Source: Alphaproteobacteria bacterium (GTDB lineage Bacteria; Pseudomonadota; Alphaproteobacteria; CAAGCB01; CAG-977). From it: DNA of 53,989 nucleotides. Positions 1 to 11,000 of the stretch are shown here, in pieces; positions within the stretch are counted from its first letter, which is position 1; every line of letters begins with the position of its first letter. The stretch lies in assembly GCA_017616015.1 (NCBI GenBank), contig JAFZYY010000003.1, forward strand, positions 1 to 53,989, given 5' to 3'. The translations under genes were made by a program, and so were the position numbers. The notes below the pieces were generated by a model. The model searched no databases and was not told the DNA's origin. It was given only the letters and a program-made list of their open reading frames with translations.

Positions 1-201
1 CCTCAGTTTTATTTCCGCACGACGGACGTGACGGGCACGATCGAATTGGCGCCGGGTGTCGAGATGGTTATGCCGGGCGACAACGTGAAGATTAAAGTCA
101 GCCTGATTACGCCGATTGCGATGGACGAAGGTCTGCGTTTCGCTATTCGTGAAGGCGGCCGTACCGTCGGCGCCGGCGTCGTTGCCAAAATCATTGAGTA
201 A
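1..201 (+). CDS. tuf: Elongation factor Tu, C-terminal fragment (partial at window edge)
   Basis: The first 66 codons of the window are open without a start and end in TAA. They read as the last beta-barrel domain of EF-Tu, with recognisable segments [31 protein letters not shown] and the terminal [15 protein letters not shown]-Tu delivers aminoacyl-tRNA to the ribosome as a GTP complex. The GTPase domain lies upstream, outside the window. Its position before tRNA-Trp, secE and nusG is the usual proteobacterial order. The identification is secure. Whether this is the only tuf copy in the genome cannot be told. Confidence 0.97.
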   Translation, partial: PQFYFRTTDVTGTIELAPGVEMVMPGDNVKIKVSLITPIAMDEGLRFAIREGGRTVGAGVVAKIIE

Positions 202-239
202 TATTTGAAGCTTTTCAAATTTTCTACTTGATTTTTTAG

Positions 240-290
240 AAAGGGATGAGTAACTTTGCTCATCCCTTTCGATTTGGGAGGGTTTTTTTT
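240..290 (+). terminator. Hairpin after tuf, possible terminator
   Basis: An 11-bp perfect stem, AAAGGGATGAG (240-250) with CTCATCCCTTT (259-269), has an 8-nt loop. A run of eight T follows at 283-290, about 13 nt beyond the stem. The detached T-run makes it an imperfect intrinsic terminator. It could instead be a processing or attenuating hairpin between tuf and tRNA-Trp. Confidence 0.6.
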
Positions 291-303
291 GACATTACGG
301 TTT

Positions 304-379
304 AGGGGTATAGCTCAATTGGTAGAGCACCGGTCTCCAAAACCGGGGGTTGCGGGTTCGATTCCTACTGCCCCTGCCA
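304..379 (+). tRNA. trnW: tRNA-Trp (CCA anticodon)
   Basis: The acceptor strands AGGGGTA and TGCCCCT pair over seven base pairs, with one G-T. The D-arm (GCTCAATTGGTAGAGC), anticodon arm (loop CTCCAAA, anticodon CCA) and T-arm (GGGTTCGATTCC) are all present. The 3' CCA is encoded at 377-379. It sits between tuf and secE, a common location for tRNA-Trp in proteobacteria, and is probably co-transcribed with secE-nusG. Confidence 0.97.
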
Positions 380-402
380 ACCGTCAGAGTTAGGAATTTC
401 TT

Positions 403-600
403 ATGGCTAAAGTTCATCCCGTGTTGTTTTTACGTCAGGTCCGGCAGGAAGTCGGCAAGGTCGTTTGGCCTACGCGCAAAGAAACCATGATGTCCACATT
501 GATGGTCGTTATGTTTACGGTATGTGCGACGCTGTTCTTTTTTGTAGTGGATCAGATAATTGCTTATGTGATGAAGCTGATCCTCGGATTGGGAGGTTAG
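403..600 (+). CDS. secE: Preprotein translocase subunit SecE
   Basis: A 65-residue protein with the short single-span SecE layout. A basic amphipathic N-terminal helix contains the hallmark VRQEVGKVVWPTRKET, followed by one membrane segment (about residues 30-58, rich in V, M, F and L). SecE clamps SecY in the inner-membrane translocon. The length matches the short form of most bacteria outside the Enterobacteria. It lies directly downstream of tRNA-Trp and 3 nt before nusG, so secE-nusG form an operon. The start is an ATG following a weak purine-rich stretch (GTTAGGAAT). Confidence 0.96.
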   Translation: MAKVHPVLFLRQVRQEVGKVVWPTRKETMMSTLMVVMFTVCATLFFFVVDQIIAYVMKLILGLGG

Positions 601-603
601 GCG

Positions 604-1134
604 ATGGCCGCCCGTTGGTATGTTTTGCACGTTTATTCCGGCTTTGAAAAGAAAGTAGCCGAGTCGATTCAGGAATTTGCCGCTCAAAAGGGTATGGCGG
701 ATTCGTTTGAACAGGTACTGGTTCCGACCGAAGAAGTCGTTGAAGTCCGCCGCGGAACGAAAGTTAATTCGGAACGCAAGTTTTTCCCCGGCTATGTGCT
801 GGTAAAAATGGAAATGACGGACGAAACGTGGCATTTGGTTAAAAATACGCCGAAAGTTACGGGATTCCTGGGGGCGCGTGAAAAACCGACTCCGATTTCC
901 GAAGCCGAAGCGCAGCGTATCCTGCATCAGGTGACCGAAGGGGTTGAACGTCCGAAGACGTCCGTTTCTTATGAAGTCGGCGAACAAATTCGCGTTATTG
1001 ACGGACCGTTTGCTTCTTTTGTCGGTTTTGTTGAAGAAACCGATGATGAAAAAGCGCGTCTGAAGGTTTCCGTTTCTATTTTCGGCCGCGCAACGCCGGT
1101 TGAACTGGAATACGCTCAGGTCGAAAAGATCTAA
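604..1134 (+). CDS. nusG: Transcription termination/antitermination protein NusG
   Basis: A 176-residue NusG of usual length. The N-terminal NGN domain begins with RWYVLHVYSGFEKKVAESI and contains FFPGYVLVKMEM. The C-terminal KOW domain starts near VGEQIRVIDGPFASFVG. NusG binds the RNA polymerase clamp, reduces pausing, and links to Rho or to ribosomal S10. The gene follows secE by 3 nt and precedes the L11-L1 genes. Nothing is unusual in length or motifs. Confidence 0.98.
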   Translation: MAARWYVLHVYSGFEKKVAESIQEFAAQKGMADSFEQVLVPTEEVVEVRRGTKVNSERKFFPGYVLVKMEMTDETWHLVKNTPKVTGFLGAREKPTPISEAEAQRILHQVTEGVERPKTSVSYEVGEQIRVIDGPFASFVGFVEETDDEKARLKVSVSIFGRATPVELEYAQVEKI

Positions 1135-1142
1135 AAAGTTTT

Positions 1143-1215
1143 AAAGACGCCAAATCCGGGCATCGATTCGTTCCGGTTGGTGTCTTTGCGGAAGATAAGC
1201 CATTTATCGTACCGC
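1143..1215 (+). promoter_or_regulatory. rplK leader hairpins, including a candidate L1 autoregulatory site
   Basis: The 124-nt nusG-rplK gap folds into two adjacent hairpins. The first pairs AAAGACGCCAA (1143-1153) with TTGGTGTCTTT (1177-1187). The second has an outer stem GCGG (1188-1191) with CCGC (1212-1215), an asymmetric internal loop, and an inner stem GATAA (1194-1198) with TTATC (1204-1208). In many bacteria L1 represses its own operon by binding an mRNA helix with an asymmetric loop that mimics its 23S rRNA site. The second hairpin has that layout and position. The assignment to L1 is inference. Confidence 0.5.
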
Positions 1216-1258
1216 AAGCCTTAAAACGAATCGAACTTGAAATGTTAGAGGTAATACA

Positions 1259-1687
1259 ATGGCAAAGAAAGTCGTCGGGTTTATTAAATTGCAAATCCCG
1301 GCAGGAAAAGCTAATCCGTCTCCTCCCGTTGGTCCGGCTTTGGGTCAGCGCGGATTGAACATCATGGAATTCTGCAAAGCGTTTAACGCCGCTACGCAGA
1401 AAATGGAACCGGGAATGCCGATTCCCGTTATCATCACGGCCTATGCCGACCGTACGTTTTCGTTTGTAACGAAGATGCCGCCGGTCAGCTATTTCATCAT
1501 CAAAGCGACCGGTCTGCCGAAAGGTTCCAAAGAACCGGGACGTTCCAAAGTAGGCAAAATCACCAAGGCGCAAGTCAAGGAAATCGCCGAAAAGAAGATG
1601 CCGGACCTGAACTGTTCCACGGTTGAATCCGCGATGAACATGGTAATGGGACAGGCTCGTTCTATGGGTATCGAAGTCGTGGAGTAA
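1259..1687 (+). CDS. rplK: 50S ribosomal protein L11
   Basis: A 142-residue L11 of standard length. The N-terminal domain carries [26 protein letters not shown] with the proline-rich hinge. The C-terminal rRNA-binding domain carries [19 protein letters not shown]11 binds the GTPase-associated region of 23S rRNA with the L10-L12 stalk. The start ATG follows a GAGG site (GTTAGAGGTAATACAATG). rplA follows after 6 nt, the conserved L11 operon. Confidence 0.98.
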   Translation: MAKKVVGFIKLQIPAGKANPSPPVGPALGQRGLNIMEFCKAFNAATQKMEPGMPIPVIITAYADRTFSFVTKMPPVSYFIIKATGLPKGSKEPGRSKVGKITKAQVKEIAEKKMPDLNCSTVESAMNMVMGQARSMGIEVVE

Positions 1688-1693
1688 CGGATA

Positions 1694-2404
1694 ATGGCTA
1701 AGTTAGGTAAACGCTTAACGGGTGCGTATAAAACCGTTGACTCTTTGAAAGCTTATGATCTGGACGAAGCTATCGCTCTGTTGAAAGCGGCTCCGAAAGC
1801 TAAATTTGACGAAACCGTTGAAATCGTCATGGGGCTGAACGTTGATCCGCGTCAGGCCGATCAAATGGTTCGCGGCGTGATCGGTTTGCCGAACGGAACG
1901 GGTAAGACCGTCCGCGTAGCCGTGTTCGCCAAAGGGGCTAAGGCTGAAGAAGCTAAAAAAGCCGGTGCTGATCTCGTCGGCGCCGAAGACCTGATGGAAA
2001 CCGTTATGGCCGGCAAAATCGAATTTGACCGTTGCATTGCGACGCCGGATATGATGGGCGTTGTCGGTCGTTTGGGTAAAGTTTTAGGTCCCCGCGGTCT
2101 GATGCCGAACCCGAAGCTGGGAACGGTTACGATGGATGTGACGAGTGCTGTTAAAGCGGTTAAGGCCGGTCAGGTCGAATACCGTGTCGAAGCTGCCGGT
2201 CAGATTCATGCCGGTATCGGCAAAATCAGCTTCACCGAAGCCCAGATTAAAGAAAACGTTTTAACGTTTGCGCAGGCTGTTCTGAAAGCGAAGCCGGCAA
2301 GCGTAAAAGGAACTTATTTAAAGCGCGTCGGCTTGAGCACGACTCAGGGTATCGGCGTGAAGATTTCCGTTGCCAATTTGTCGTCTTTGGCGACCGGAAA
2401 CTAA
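1694..2404 (+). CDS. rplA: 50S ribosomal protein L1
   Basis: A 236-residue L1 with the conserved [16 protein letters not shown] segment and the N-terminal [11 protein letters not shown] start. L1 binds the mobile L1 stalk of 23S rRNA, helps release E-site tRNA, and is the usual autorepressor of its operon. A candidate target is the hairpin at 1188-1215. It is translationally coupled to rplK by close spacing. Confidence 0.98.
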   Translation: MAKLGKRLTGAYKTVDSLKAYDLDEAIALLKAAPKAKFDETVEIVMGLNVDPRQADQMVRGVIGLPNGTGKTVRVAVFAKGAKAEEAKKAGADLVGAEDLMETVMAGKIEFDRCIATPDMMGVVGRLGKVLGPRGLMPNPKLGTVTMDVTSAVKAVKAGQVEYRVEAAGQIHAGIGKISFTEAQIKENVLTFAQAVLKAKPASVKGTYLKRVGLSTTQGIGVKISVANLSSLATGN

Positions 2405-2435
2405 TCAAAGAATACCGGCCGGAAACGGTCGGGAA

Positions 2436-2466
2436 AAGGGAAAACCGGATTTTCCGGCTTTCCCTT
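2436..2466 (+). promoter_or_regulatory. Strong hairpin after rplA
   Basis: AAGGGAAAACCGG (2436-2448) pairs with CCGGCTTTCCCTT (2454-2466) around an ATTTT loop, with one unpaired or mismatched position. No T-run follows, so it is not a typical intrinsic terminator. It stands at the boundary between the L11-L1 unit and the L10 leader and may be an mRNA processing or stabilising element. Confidence 0.55.
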
Positions 2467-2470
2467 CACC

Positions 2471-2682
2471 TGTCCAAGACTGTAGGTGCGGTATTCGATA
2501 CCGTTTAATGGACAAGGTTCCGCCTGCATAGACAGAGGTACAAGTTTTTTACCGCTCCGTAGTGGTTTATGGCTTGAGCTTTTGGACAGGAAACACTTTC
2601 AACATGGGGTTGGAAGTTGTGGAGTAACAGAACTTTCGCTTTTCGCCGTTTGAAAAGAGAAAGGAATGAAGAGGATACAAAA
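2471..2682 (+). promoter_or_regulatory. L10 (rplJ) mRNA leader
   Basis: The 278-nt gap before rplJ contains the element TGTCCAAGACTGTAGGTGC at 2471-2489, with a later matching half TTTAATGGACA and a further TTTTGGACAGG. The CCAAGACTG.AGGTG core followed by stems is the pattern I know from the ribosomal L10 leader, a binding site through which the L10-(L12) complex represses translation of rplJL. The identification rests on this core and on position. The full fold was not computed. The leader runs up to the GTG start of rplJ. Confidence 0.7.
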
Positions 2683-3168
2683 GTGAAACGTGAACAAAAA
2701 GCTGAATTGCGTTCCCAGATGAACGAGGATTTCAGCAGCGCCGGATTGGTCGTCGTCACCCATTATTCGGGAATGACGGTTGCCGAAATGTCGGCTCTGC
2801 GCGATGCCGTTCGCAAGGAAGACGCAAAGTTTCGCGTGACAAAGAATCGTATTACTCGTCTTGCTCTTGCCGGCACACAGTATGAGCAGTTGGCGGATAT
2901 GATGGTTGGTCCGACGGCAATTTCTTATTCCGTCGATCCGGTCGCTGCCGCCAAAGCCGTTGTGGATTTCGCCAAGAAGAATGAAAAACTGATCATTCGC
3001 GGCGGCGTCATGAACGGAAAAGTTTTGTCCGTAGCCGAAATAAAGGCTTTGGGCGAACTGCCGTCCATGGATCAGCTGCGCGGAAAGTTGGTTGGTCTGC
3101 TTCAGGCGCCTGCGGCTCAAATCGCTCGCGTGTGCAAGGCTTATGCCGACAAAGAACAGGCTGCGTAA
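2683..3168 (+). CDS. rplJ: 50S ribosomal protein L10
   Basis: The reading frame is open from 2617, but the true start is almost certainly the GTG at 2683. It follows a GAAGAGGA ribosome-binding site and gives a 161-residue protein beginning VKREQKAEL, the position where L10 proteins normally begin. The upstream 22 codons are leader RNA. L10 anchors the L7/L12 dimers to 23S rRNA, with the C-terminal helix (LPSMDQLRGKLVGLLQAP and beyond) as the dimer-binding tail. It is in an operon with rplL and probably autoregulated through its leader. Confidence 0.95.
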   Translation: MKREQKAELRSQMNEDFSSAGLVVVTHYSGMTVAEMSALRDAVRKEDAKFRVTKNRITRLALAGTQYEQLADMMVGPTAISYSVDPVAAAKAVVDFAKKNEKLIIRGGVMNGKVLSVAEIKALGELPSMDQLRGKLVGLLQAPAAQIARVCKAYADKEQAA

Positions 3169-3259
3169 TTATTCGCTTGTCATGGAGGGGATATTTCCCT
3201 GCTTAAAAATTGGTGTCGAAAGACACGTGTTATAACTAATTTAAACGGAGTTTAATAAA

Positions 3260-3631
3260 ATGGCTGATCTCGCCAAAATCGTTGATGAATTGTCTGCTTT
3301 GACAGTGTTGGAAGCTGCTGAACTGTCCAAGATGTTGGAAGAAAAGTGGGGCGTTTCCGCCGCCGCTCCGGTGGCTGTTGCTGCCGCCGGTGCCGCTGGT
3401 GCCGCTCCTGCGGAAGAAAAGACGGAATTTGATGTTATCCTGGCTGAAGCCGGCGCTAACAAAATTAACGTCATTAAGGAAGTCCGCACGATCACCGGTC
3501 TGGGACTTAAAGAAGCTAAAGACCTGGTCGAAGGCGCGCCGAAGACCGTTAAAGAAGGCGTTTCCAAGGAAGATGCTGAAAAATTCAAGAAGCAATTGGA
3601 AGCTGCCGGCGCTAAGGTTGAAATTAAGTAA
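3260..3631 (+). CDS. rplL: 50S ribosomal protein L7/L12
   Basis: A 123-residue stalk protein. The N-terminal dimerisation helix ([25 protein letters not shown]) is followed by an alanine/valine/proline-rich hinge (about residues 36-52). The globular C-terminal domain contains [20 protein letters not shown]. It recruits translation factors to the ribosome. It lies 91 nt after rplJ with a good GGAG site before the ATG, and is followed by a hairpin before rpoB. Confidence 0.98.
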   Translation: MADLAKIVDELSALTVLEAAELSKMLEEKWGVSAAAPVAVAAAGAAGAAPAEEKTEFDVILAEAGANKINVIKEVRTITGLGLKEAKDLVEGAPKTVKEGVSKEDAEKFKKQLEAAGAKVEIK

Positions 3632-3656
3632 TTCTTTTCAATCTGTTTAGTTTTAG

Positions 3657-3699
3657 GGATCGGACGAAAGGCTTGTTCTCAAGCCTTTTCGACCGGTCC
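3657..3699 (+). promoter_or_regulatory. rplL-rpoB intercistronic hairpin (attenuator or processing site)
   Basis: A long stem has the core AAAGGCTTG (3667-3675) pairing with CAAGCCTTT (3680-3688) around TTCT. It is extended by CGG/CCG and GG/CC pairs on the outside. No T-run follows. In Escherichia coli the same gap holds a partial terminator and an RNase III site that set the ribosomal protein to polymerase ratio. This hairpin is well placed to do the same, which is inferred by position. Confidence 0.6.
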
Positions 3700-3795
3700 T
3701 TGAAACTGTCTTGAAAGCCTTTTGCGTCTTGGGGCTTTCCGTTGAAAATTTTTAAAGGCGTTACGAATTTTGTTTTTTAGGAATGGGGAGCCAAA

Positions 3796-6700
3796 ATGGT
3801 CAAATCTTTTACAGGCCGGAAACGTGTACGCAAAAATTTTGGAAGGATTCCTTCCGTAGCACCGATGCCCAATCTGATCGAGGTGCAGAAAAGCTCTTAT
3901 AGTCAATTCCTTCAGTTAGGCGTGCCGGCTGCGAAAAGAACCGAAACCGGTTTGCAGGAAGTATTAAAGTCGATTTTTCCGATCAAGGATTTTTCCGGTC
4001 GCGGCGAATTGGAATATGTCAAGTATGAATTAGACGAACCGAAATATGACGTTGACGAATGTATCCAGCGCGGCATGACTTATTCGGCTCCTTTGCGGGT
4101 CACTCTGCGTCTGGTTGTGTGGGACGTCGATGATGAAACGGGCGCCCGTTCTATCCGCGACATTAAAGAACAGGACGTCTATATGGGCGATATGCCTCTG
4201 ATGACGGAAACCGGTACGTTCGTCGTGAACGGTACCGAACGCGTGATCGTTTCTCAGATGCACCGTTCCCCCGGTGTGTTCTTCGACCACGACAAGGGCA
4301 AAACGCACTCTTCCGGTAAGTATTTGTTTGCCGCGCGCGTCATTCCCTATCGCGGTTCCTGGCTTGACTTTGAATTTGACGCGAAGGATTTGGTTTATGT
4401 CCGTATTGACCGTCGCCGCAAATTGCCGATCACGACTTTGCTGTATGCTTTGGAATCCAAAGAAACGGAAGAATTGCGCAAACAGCGCGAAGCCGAAGGA
4501 CGTGAAGTCAGTCTGTTGGAAGTCCGCGGCATGAGTCAGGAAGAAATTCTGGATTACTTCTATGACAAGGTCGTTTATACGGCGGATAAGAAAAATTGGA
4601 AAACGCCGTTTGTTCCCGAACATCTCAAAGGCATGAAGCTACATTATGATTTGGTGAACGCCGAAACGGGCGAAGTGATGATCGAAGCCGGTCAGAAAGC
4701 AACGGCCGGAAAACTGAACAAGCTGAAAAAAGACGGCTTAAAGACGATCCGCGTTTCCAAAGAAGAATTAATCGGCGCTTATTTGGCCGAAGACATGATC
4801 AATGAAAAAACCGGTGAAATTCTGGTCGAAGCGGGTCAGGAAATCACCGAAGACGTACTGACGATGTTCGGTAAAAACAAAATCAAGGAATTTTCCGTTT
4901 TGCATATCGATCATGTCAATGTCAGTCCGTATATCCGCAACACGATGGCGGCGGACAAGAATATGTGCCGCGAAGACGCTCTGGTTGACATCTATAAAGT
5001 CATGCGTCCGGGCGAACCGCCGACGGTTGAATCCGCCGACGCTTTGTTCCGCGGACTGTTTTTCGATCAGGAACGCTATGACCTGTCGGCTGTCGGCCGC
5101 GTAAAGATGAATGCTCGTCTGGATTTTGACAAGGAACAGGTTCCCGATACAATCCGCGTTCTGCGCAAAGAAGACATTCTGGAAATCGTCCGCGTTCTGG
5201 TTGAACTGAAAGACGGCCGCGGCGAAATCGACGATATTGATAACTTGGGCAACCGTCGCGTCCGTTCCGTTGGCGAATTGATGGAAAACCAGTATCGTAT
5301 CGGTTTGTTGCGTATGGAAAGAGCCATTCGCGAACGCATGAGCTCTGTTGACATCGACACGGTGATGCCGCACGATTTGATTAACGCGAAACCGGCCGCT
5401 GTTGCCGTTCGCGAATTCTTCGGCTCTTCGCAGTTATCTCAGTTTATGGATCAGAACAACCCGTTGGCGGAAGTCACGCATAAACGCCGTCTGTCGGCTT
5501 TGGGCCCCGGCGGTCTGACGCGCGACCGCGCCGGCTTTGAAGTCCGCGACGTGCACCCGACCCACTACGGTCGTATCTGCCCGATTGAAACGCCGGAAGG
5601 TCCGAACATCGGTTTGATTAACTCTTTGGCGACGTACGCCCGCGTCAACCGCTACGGCTTTATCGAAAGTCCGTACCGCAAGGTTGTCGACGGCAAAGTG
5701 ACCAAAGAAGTCGTTTACTTGTCCGCGATGGAAGAAAACAAGCACGTGATCGCTCAGGCGAACGCGGAATTGGACAGCAAAGACTGCTTTGTTAAAGATA
5801 AGCTGGTCGCCTGCCGTAAAAACGGCGAATTCGTTTTGTGTCCGCCGGAAGAAATCACGCTGATCGACGTTTCGCCGAAACAGCTGGTTTCCGTCGCCGC
5901 GGCTTTGATTCCGTTCCTGGAAAACGACGACGCGAACCGCGCTTTGATGGGATCGAACATGCAACGTCAGGCCGTTCCTTTGTTGCAGGCGGACGCTCCG
6001 CTGGTCGGCACGGGAATGGAGGGCGCTGTGGCTCGTGACTCGGGCGCTTCCATTATCGCGACGCGTAACGGTGTCGTTCAGTCCGTTGACGGTATGAGAA
6101 TCGTCGTCCGCGCAACCGGTAAAGTCAAAGCCGACGAATCCGGCGTTGACATTTACAAACTGCACAAATTCCAACGTTCCAACCAGTCGACCTGCATTAC
6201 GCAACACCCGTTGGTTAAAGTCGGCGACGTTGTTTCCGTCGGCGACATCATTGCGGACGGTTCTTCGACGCAGTTGGGCGAACTTGCTTTGGGGCGCAAC
6301 GTTTTGGTGGCTTACATGCCGTGGAACGGCTACAACTACGAAGACGCTATTTTGATTTCCGAACGCATTGCCCGTGACGACGTGTTCACGTCCATTCACA
6401 TTGACGAATTCGAAGTGATGGCGCGCGATACGAAGCTGGGGCAGGAAGAAATCACGCGCGATATTCCGAACGTCGGCGAAGAAGCTTTGAGACAGCTGGA
6501 CGAAGCCGGTGTCGTTTATATCGGCGCCGAAGTCAAAGCCGGCGACATTTTGGTCGGTAAGGTCACGCCGAAGGGCGAATCCCCGATGACTCCGGAAGAA
6601 AAACTGTTGCGTGCGATCTTCGGTGAAAAAGCCGCTGATGTCCGCGATACGTCTTTGCGCGTTCCGCCCGGTATTTCCGGTACGGTCGTGGAAGTCCGCG

Positions 6701-7980
6701 TGTTTTCGCGCCGCGGCGTTGACAAAGATCAGCGCGCGATGGCGATCGAACAGTCGGAAATCGAAGCTCTGGCTAAAGACCGCGATGCCGAAAAAGCGAT
6801 TTTGGAAGGTTCTTTCTATGATCGTTTGAAACAGGCTTTAATCGGTCAGAAAGCGACAAACGGCGTCAAACATGTTCAGGCGGGTCAGGAATTGAACGAA
6901 GAAATCCTGAACGGTATGCCGGCTTCTCAGTGGCGCAAAATTTCCGTTGAAGACGACAAAGTCATGTCCGAAATCGAACAGATGACGAAAGTCTTTGACG
7001 CCAGCATCGAGCAGTTGCAGGAACGCTTTGAAAACAAAGTCGAGAAATTGCAGCGCGGCGATGAAATGCCTCCGGGCGTTTTGAAAATGGTCAAAGTCTT
7101 TATCGCGGTTAAACGTAAGTTGCAACCGGGTGATAAAATGGCCGGCCGTCACGGCAACAAGGGCGTTGTTTCCCGTATTCTGCCGATCGAGGATATGCCG
7201 CATATTGCGGACGGAACGCCGGTCGACATCGTGTTGAACCCGTTGGGCGTGCCGTCCCGTATGAACGTCGGGCAAATTCTGGAATGCCATTTGGGTTGGG
7301 CTTGCCGCGAATTGGGCAAACAAGTCCATGATTTGTACGAACAAGTAGCGGCTCAGAAGGCTTCCGTTGATGAACTGCGCAAGAAGCTGGAAGACGTTTA
7401 CGGCAAGAAGGAATATAAGGAAAACATTTCCAAGCTGACTGACGAGGAAGTGTTGGAACTGGCCGACAATATGAAGTCCGGTCTGCCGATCGCGACACCC
7501 GTTTTCGACGGCGCGCGCGAAAGCGACATCGACGAAATGCTGGATAAGGCGGGACTGCCCAGATCCGGTCAGGTCACTTTGTACGACGGCCGCACGGGCG
7601 AACCGTTTGAACGTCCGGTAACTGTCGGCGTGACCTATATGCTGAAGCTGCACCATCTGGTCGACGAAAAGATTCACGCCCGCTCGATCGGTCCTTATTC
7701 TCTGGTCACGCAGCAGCCGTTGGGCGGTAAAGCGCAATTCGGCGGACAGCGCTTCGGAGAAATGGAAGTCTGGGCTTTGGAAGCTTACGGTTCCGCTTAC
7801 ACGTTGCAGGAAATCCTGACGGTGAAGTCGGACGACGTTTCCGGCCGTACGAAGGTTTACGAATCCATCGTGCGCGGCGACGACAAGTTTGAAGCCGGTA
7901 TTCCCGAATCGTTCAACGTTTTGGTCAAAGAAATGCGTTCTTTGTGCCTGAACGTCGAACTGAACCAGAATGAATATTAA
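3796..7980 (+). CDS. rpoB: DNA-directed RNA polymerase subunit beta
   Basis: A 1394-residue beta subunit, full length for Alphaproteobacteria. The N-terminus RKRVRKNFG leads into the protrusion and lobe domains. The rifampicin region reads [20 protein letters not shown] then [10 protein letters not shown], with the usual sensitive residues (Asp, His, Ser) intact. The conserved [18 protein letters not shown] and the C-terminal [20 protein letters not shown] are present. It forms the catalytic cleft with beta-prime. It is preceded by the 3657-3699 hairpin, and rpoC starts 28 nt downstream. Confidence 0.99.
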   Translation: MVKSFTGRKRVRKNFGRIPSVAPMPNLIEVQKSSYSQFLQLGVPAAKRTETGLQEVLKSIFPIKDFSGRGELEYVKYELDEPKYDVDECIQRGMTYSAPLRVTLRLVVWDVDDETGARSIRDIKEQDVYMGDMPLMTETGTFVVNGTERVIVSQMHRSPGVFFDHDKGKTHSSGKYLFAARVIPYRGSWLDFEFDAKDLVYVRIDRRRKLPITTLLYALESKETEELRKQREAEGREVSLLEVRGMSQEEILDYFYDKVVYTADKKNWKTPFVPEHLKGMKLHYDLVNAETGEVMIEAGQKATAGKLNKLKKDGLKTIRVSKEELIGAYLAEDMINEKTGEILVEAGQEITEDVLTMFGKNKIKEFSVLHIDHVNVSPYIRNTMAADKNMCREDALVDIYKVMRPGEPPTVESADALFRGLFFDQERYDLSAVGRVKMNARLDFDKEQVPDTIRVLRKEDILEIVRVLVELKDGRGEIDDIDNLGNRRVRSVGELMENQYRIGLLRMERAIRERMSSVDIDTVMPHDLINAKPAAVAVREFFGSSQLSQFMDQNNPLAEVTHKRRLSALGPGGLTRDRAGFEVRDVHPTHYGRICPIETPEGPNIGLINSLATYARVNRYGFIESPYRKVVDGKVTKEVVYLSAMEENKHVIAQANAELDSKDCFVKDKLVACRKNGEFVLCPPEEITLIDVSPKQLVSVAAALIPFLENDDANRALMGSNMQRQAVPLLQADAPLVGTGMEGAVARDSGASIIATRNGVVQSVDGMRIVVRATGKVKADESGVDIYKLHKFQRSNQSTCITQHPLVKVGDVVSVGDIIADGSSTQLGELALGRNVLVAYMPWNGYNYEDAILISERIARDDVFTSIHIDEFEVMARDTKLGQEEITRDIPNVGEEALRQLDEAGVVYIGAEVKAGDILVGKVTPKGESPMTPEEKLLRAIFGEKAADVRDTSLRVPPGISGTVVEVRVFSRRGVDKDQRAMAIEQSEIEALAKDRDAEKAILEGSFYDRLKQALIGQKATNGVKHVQAGQELNEEILNGMPASQWRKISVEDDKVMSEIEQMTKVFDASIEQLQERFENKVEKLQRGDEMPPGVLKMVKVFIAVKRKLQPGDKMAGRHGNKGVVSRILPIEDMPHIADGTPVDIVLNPLGVPSRMNVGQILECHLGWACRELGKQVHDLYEQVAAQKASVDELRKKLEDVYGKKEYKENISKLTDEEVLELADNMKSGLPIATPVFDGARESDIDEMLDKAGLPRSGQVTLYDGRTGEPFERPVTVGVTYMLKLHHLVDEKIHARSIGPYSLVTQQPLGGKAQFGGQRFGEMEVWALEAYGSAYTLQEILTVKSDDVSGRTKVYESIVRGDDKFEAGIPESFNVLVKEMRSLCLNVELNQNEY

Positions 7981-8008
7981 AGTATCTCTTGAAGGAAAGA
8001 GGAAAGTA

Positions 8009-11000
8009 ATGAACGAACTTACAAAAGTTTTTGGCCCTGTAACAGGGACACAGTCTTTCGATCAGATTCAGATTTCTCTGGCGTCTCCGGAACGGATACG
8101 TTCCTGGTCTTACGGAGAAGTGAAGAAACCCGAAACGATTAACTACCGTACTTTTAAACCGGAAAGAGACGGGCTGTTCTGCGCGCGCATTTTCGGCCCT
8201 GTCAAGGACTACGAATGCTTGTGCGGCAAATACAAACGCATGAAATTCCGCGGTATCGTCTGCGAAAAGTGCGGCGTTGAAGTCACTTTGTCCAAAGTCC
8301 GCCGTGAACGCATGGGGCATATCGAATTGGCGGCTCCGGTCGCGCATATCTGGTTTTTGAAATCTTTGCCCAGCCGTATCGGTCTGTTGGTCGATATTAT
8401 GCTGAAGGATTTGGAATCCGTTTTGTACTTTGAAAAGTACATCGTTATTGAGCCGGGGCTGACGCCGTTGAAAGTCAACGAACTGCTGACTGAAGATCAG
8501 TATCAGCGCGCGATTGAGGAATACGGCGAAGATTCTTTCCGCGCCGGCATCGGTGCCGAAGCGCTGAAAGAAATCCTGTCCGCGATCGATCTGGAACAGG
8601 AAGCCGAAACGATCCGCGCCGAACTGCGCTCCACGTCTTCGGAAGCCCGCCGCAAGAAATTAGTTAAGCGGTTGAAACTGGTTGATGCTTTCATTGAATC
8701 CGGTTCTAAGCCGGAATGGATGATTTTGGACGTCATTCCGGTCATTCCGCCCGAATTGCGTCCGTTGGTTCCGTTGGACGGCGGCCGTTTCGCGACGTCC
8801 GACCTGAACGATTTGTATCGTCGCGTGATCAACCGTAACAATCGTTTGAAACGCTTGATTGAATTGCGTGCTCCGGAAATCATTATCCGCAACGAAAAGC
8901 GCATGTTGCAGGAATCCGTTGACGCCTTGTTTGACAACGGTCGCCGCGGCCGCGCGATCACCGGCGCGAACAAGCGTCCGCTGAAATCTTTGGCGGATAT
9001 GCTGAAAGGCAAACAGGGACGTTTCCGTCAGAACCTGTTGGGTAAACGCGTCGACTACTCCGGTCGTTCCGTGATTGTGGTCGGTCCCGAACTGAAATTG
9101 CATCAATGCGGCATTCCCAAGAAGATGGCTCTGGAATTGTTCAAGCCGTTCGTCTATTCCAAACTGGAACTGTACGGCATGGCGACAACTATCAAAGCGG
9201 CCAAGCGCATGGTCGAAAAAGAACGTCCGGAAGTCTGGGATATTCTGGAAGAAGTCATTCGCGAACACCCCGTGTTGCTGAACCGTGCTCCGACGTTGCA
9301 CAGACTGGGGATTCAGGCTTTTGAACCGGTGTTGATTGAAGGAAAAGCCATTCAGTTGCACCCGTTGGTCTGTACGGCTTTCAACGCCGACTTCGACGGC
9401 GACCAAATGGCCGTTCACGTTCCTCTGTCTCTGGAAGCGCAGTTGGAAGCCCGCGTTTTGATGATGTCGACAAACAACATCTTGTCGCCGGCAAACGGCA
9501 AGCCGATTATCGTTCCGACTCAGGATATGATTTTAGGCTTGTACTACCTGTCCACGATGCGTGAAGGCCAGAAAGGGGAAGGTATGATTTTCTCCGGTAT
9601 CGACGAAGTCGAAATGGCTTTGTTTGATCATCTGGTGACTTATCAGACAAAAATTAAATGCCGTTTGGAAATTGCCGACAAAGACGGCAATCTGGTGCGC
9701 AAAACGATTGAAACAACACCGGGACGCGTGTTGCTCAGTCAGGTTCTGCCTCAGCCGGACGAAAAGGACAGCGAAGAGCAGAAACGCCTGATCCGCAAGG
9801 AGTTGTCTTTTGAAAAAATTCTGAACCGTCAGTTGCGCAAGAAAGACATCGCGAAGCTGATCGGTCTGGTCTATCGCTACTGCGGTCAGAAAGCGACCTG
9901 TATTTTTGCCGATAAGATCAAAAATATGGGATACAAGTTTGCGGCTGTTTCCGGCACTTCGTTCGGCAAGGACGACATGATCGTGCCGAAAAAGAAATGG
10001 ACGATCGTGAAAGATACCGAAAAACAGGTCAAGAAGTTCGAAGAACAGTATCAGGAAGGCTTGATTACGCAGGGTGAAAAATACAATAAAGTCATCGATG
10101 CATGGTCTGCCTGCACGGATAAAGTCGCGGACGAAATGATCAAGGAAATCCAGAAAGACGATCCGACGAAGCCGATCAATTCCGTGTGGATGATGGCTGA
10201 CTCCGGCGCTCGTGGTTCCGCGGCTCAGATGCGTCAGTTGGGCGGTATGCGCGGCTTGATGGCAAAACCGAACGGCGCGATCATTGAAACGCCGATTATC
10301 GCGAACTTTAAAGAAGGCTTGTCCGTGGCGGAATACTTCAACTCTTCGCACGGCGCCCGTAAAGGTCTGTCCGATACGGCTTTGAAGACCGCAAACTCCG
10401 GTTATCTGACCCGTCGTCTGGTCGACGTGGCGCAGGACGCCATCGTCACCGAAGACGATTGCGGTACGAACAGCGGTGTCTGGATGTCGGCCGCTTTGGA
10501 CGGAACGACGGTCGTTGCTACTTTGGGACAGCGTATTCTCGGCCGTACGGCTCAGGAAGACGTCAAGAATCCGTCAAATGGCAAGATTATAGTTCCGCGC
10601 GGCACTTTGATTGACGAAGATATGGTCGAGAAAATCGAAAAAGCCGGCGTGGAACGCGTTTATGTCCGTTCCGCTCTGACCTGCGAATGCAAAGACGGTA
10701 TCTGCGCGAAGTGCTATGGGCGCGATTTGGCGCGCGGCACGCCGGTGAACATCGGTGAAGCCGTCGGCGTCATTGCGGCGCAGTCCATCGGCGAACCGGG
10801 AACTCAGCTGACCATGCGTACCTTCCACATCGGCGGCGCGGCGCAGAACGTTGAAGTGTCCGCGATTGAAGCCGGCTTTGAAGGGAAAGTGAAGTTCACG
10901 ACTTCGAAACCGATTATGAATTCCAAAGGTCAGATGGTCGTGACAACGCGCGATTGCGAATTGTCGATTGTTGATGACAAAGATATGGTCAAAACGCACT

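Noticed and set aside
289-314. TTGACA just before tRNA-Trp
   Set aside because: The only -10-like sequence (TATAGC at 309) lies inside the tRNA with 14-nt spacing; it cannot start a full tRNA transcript.
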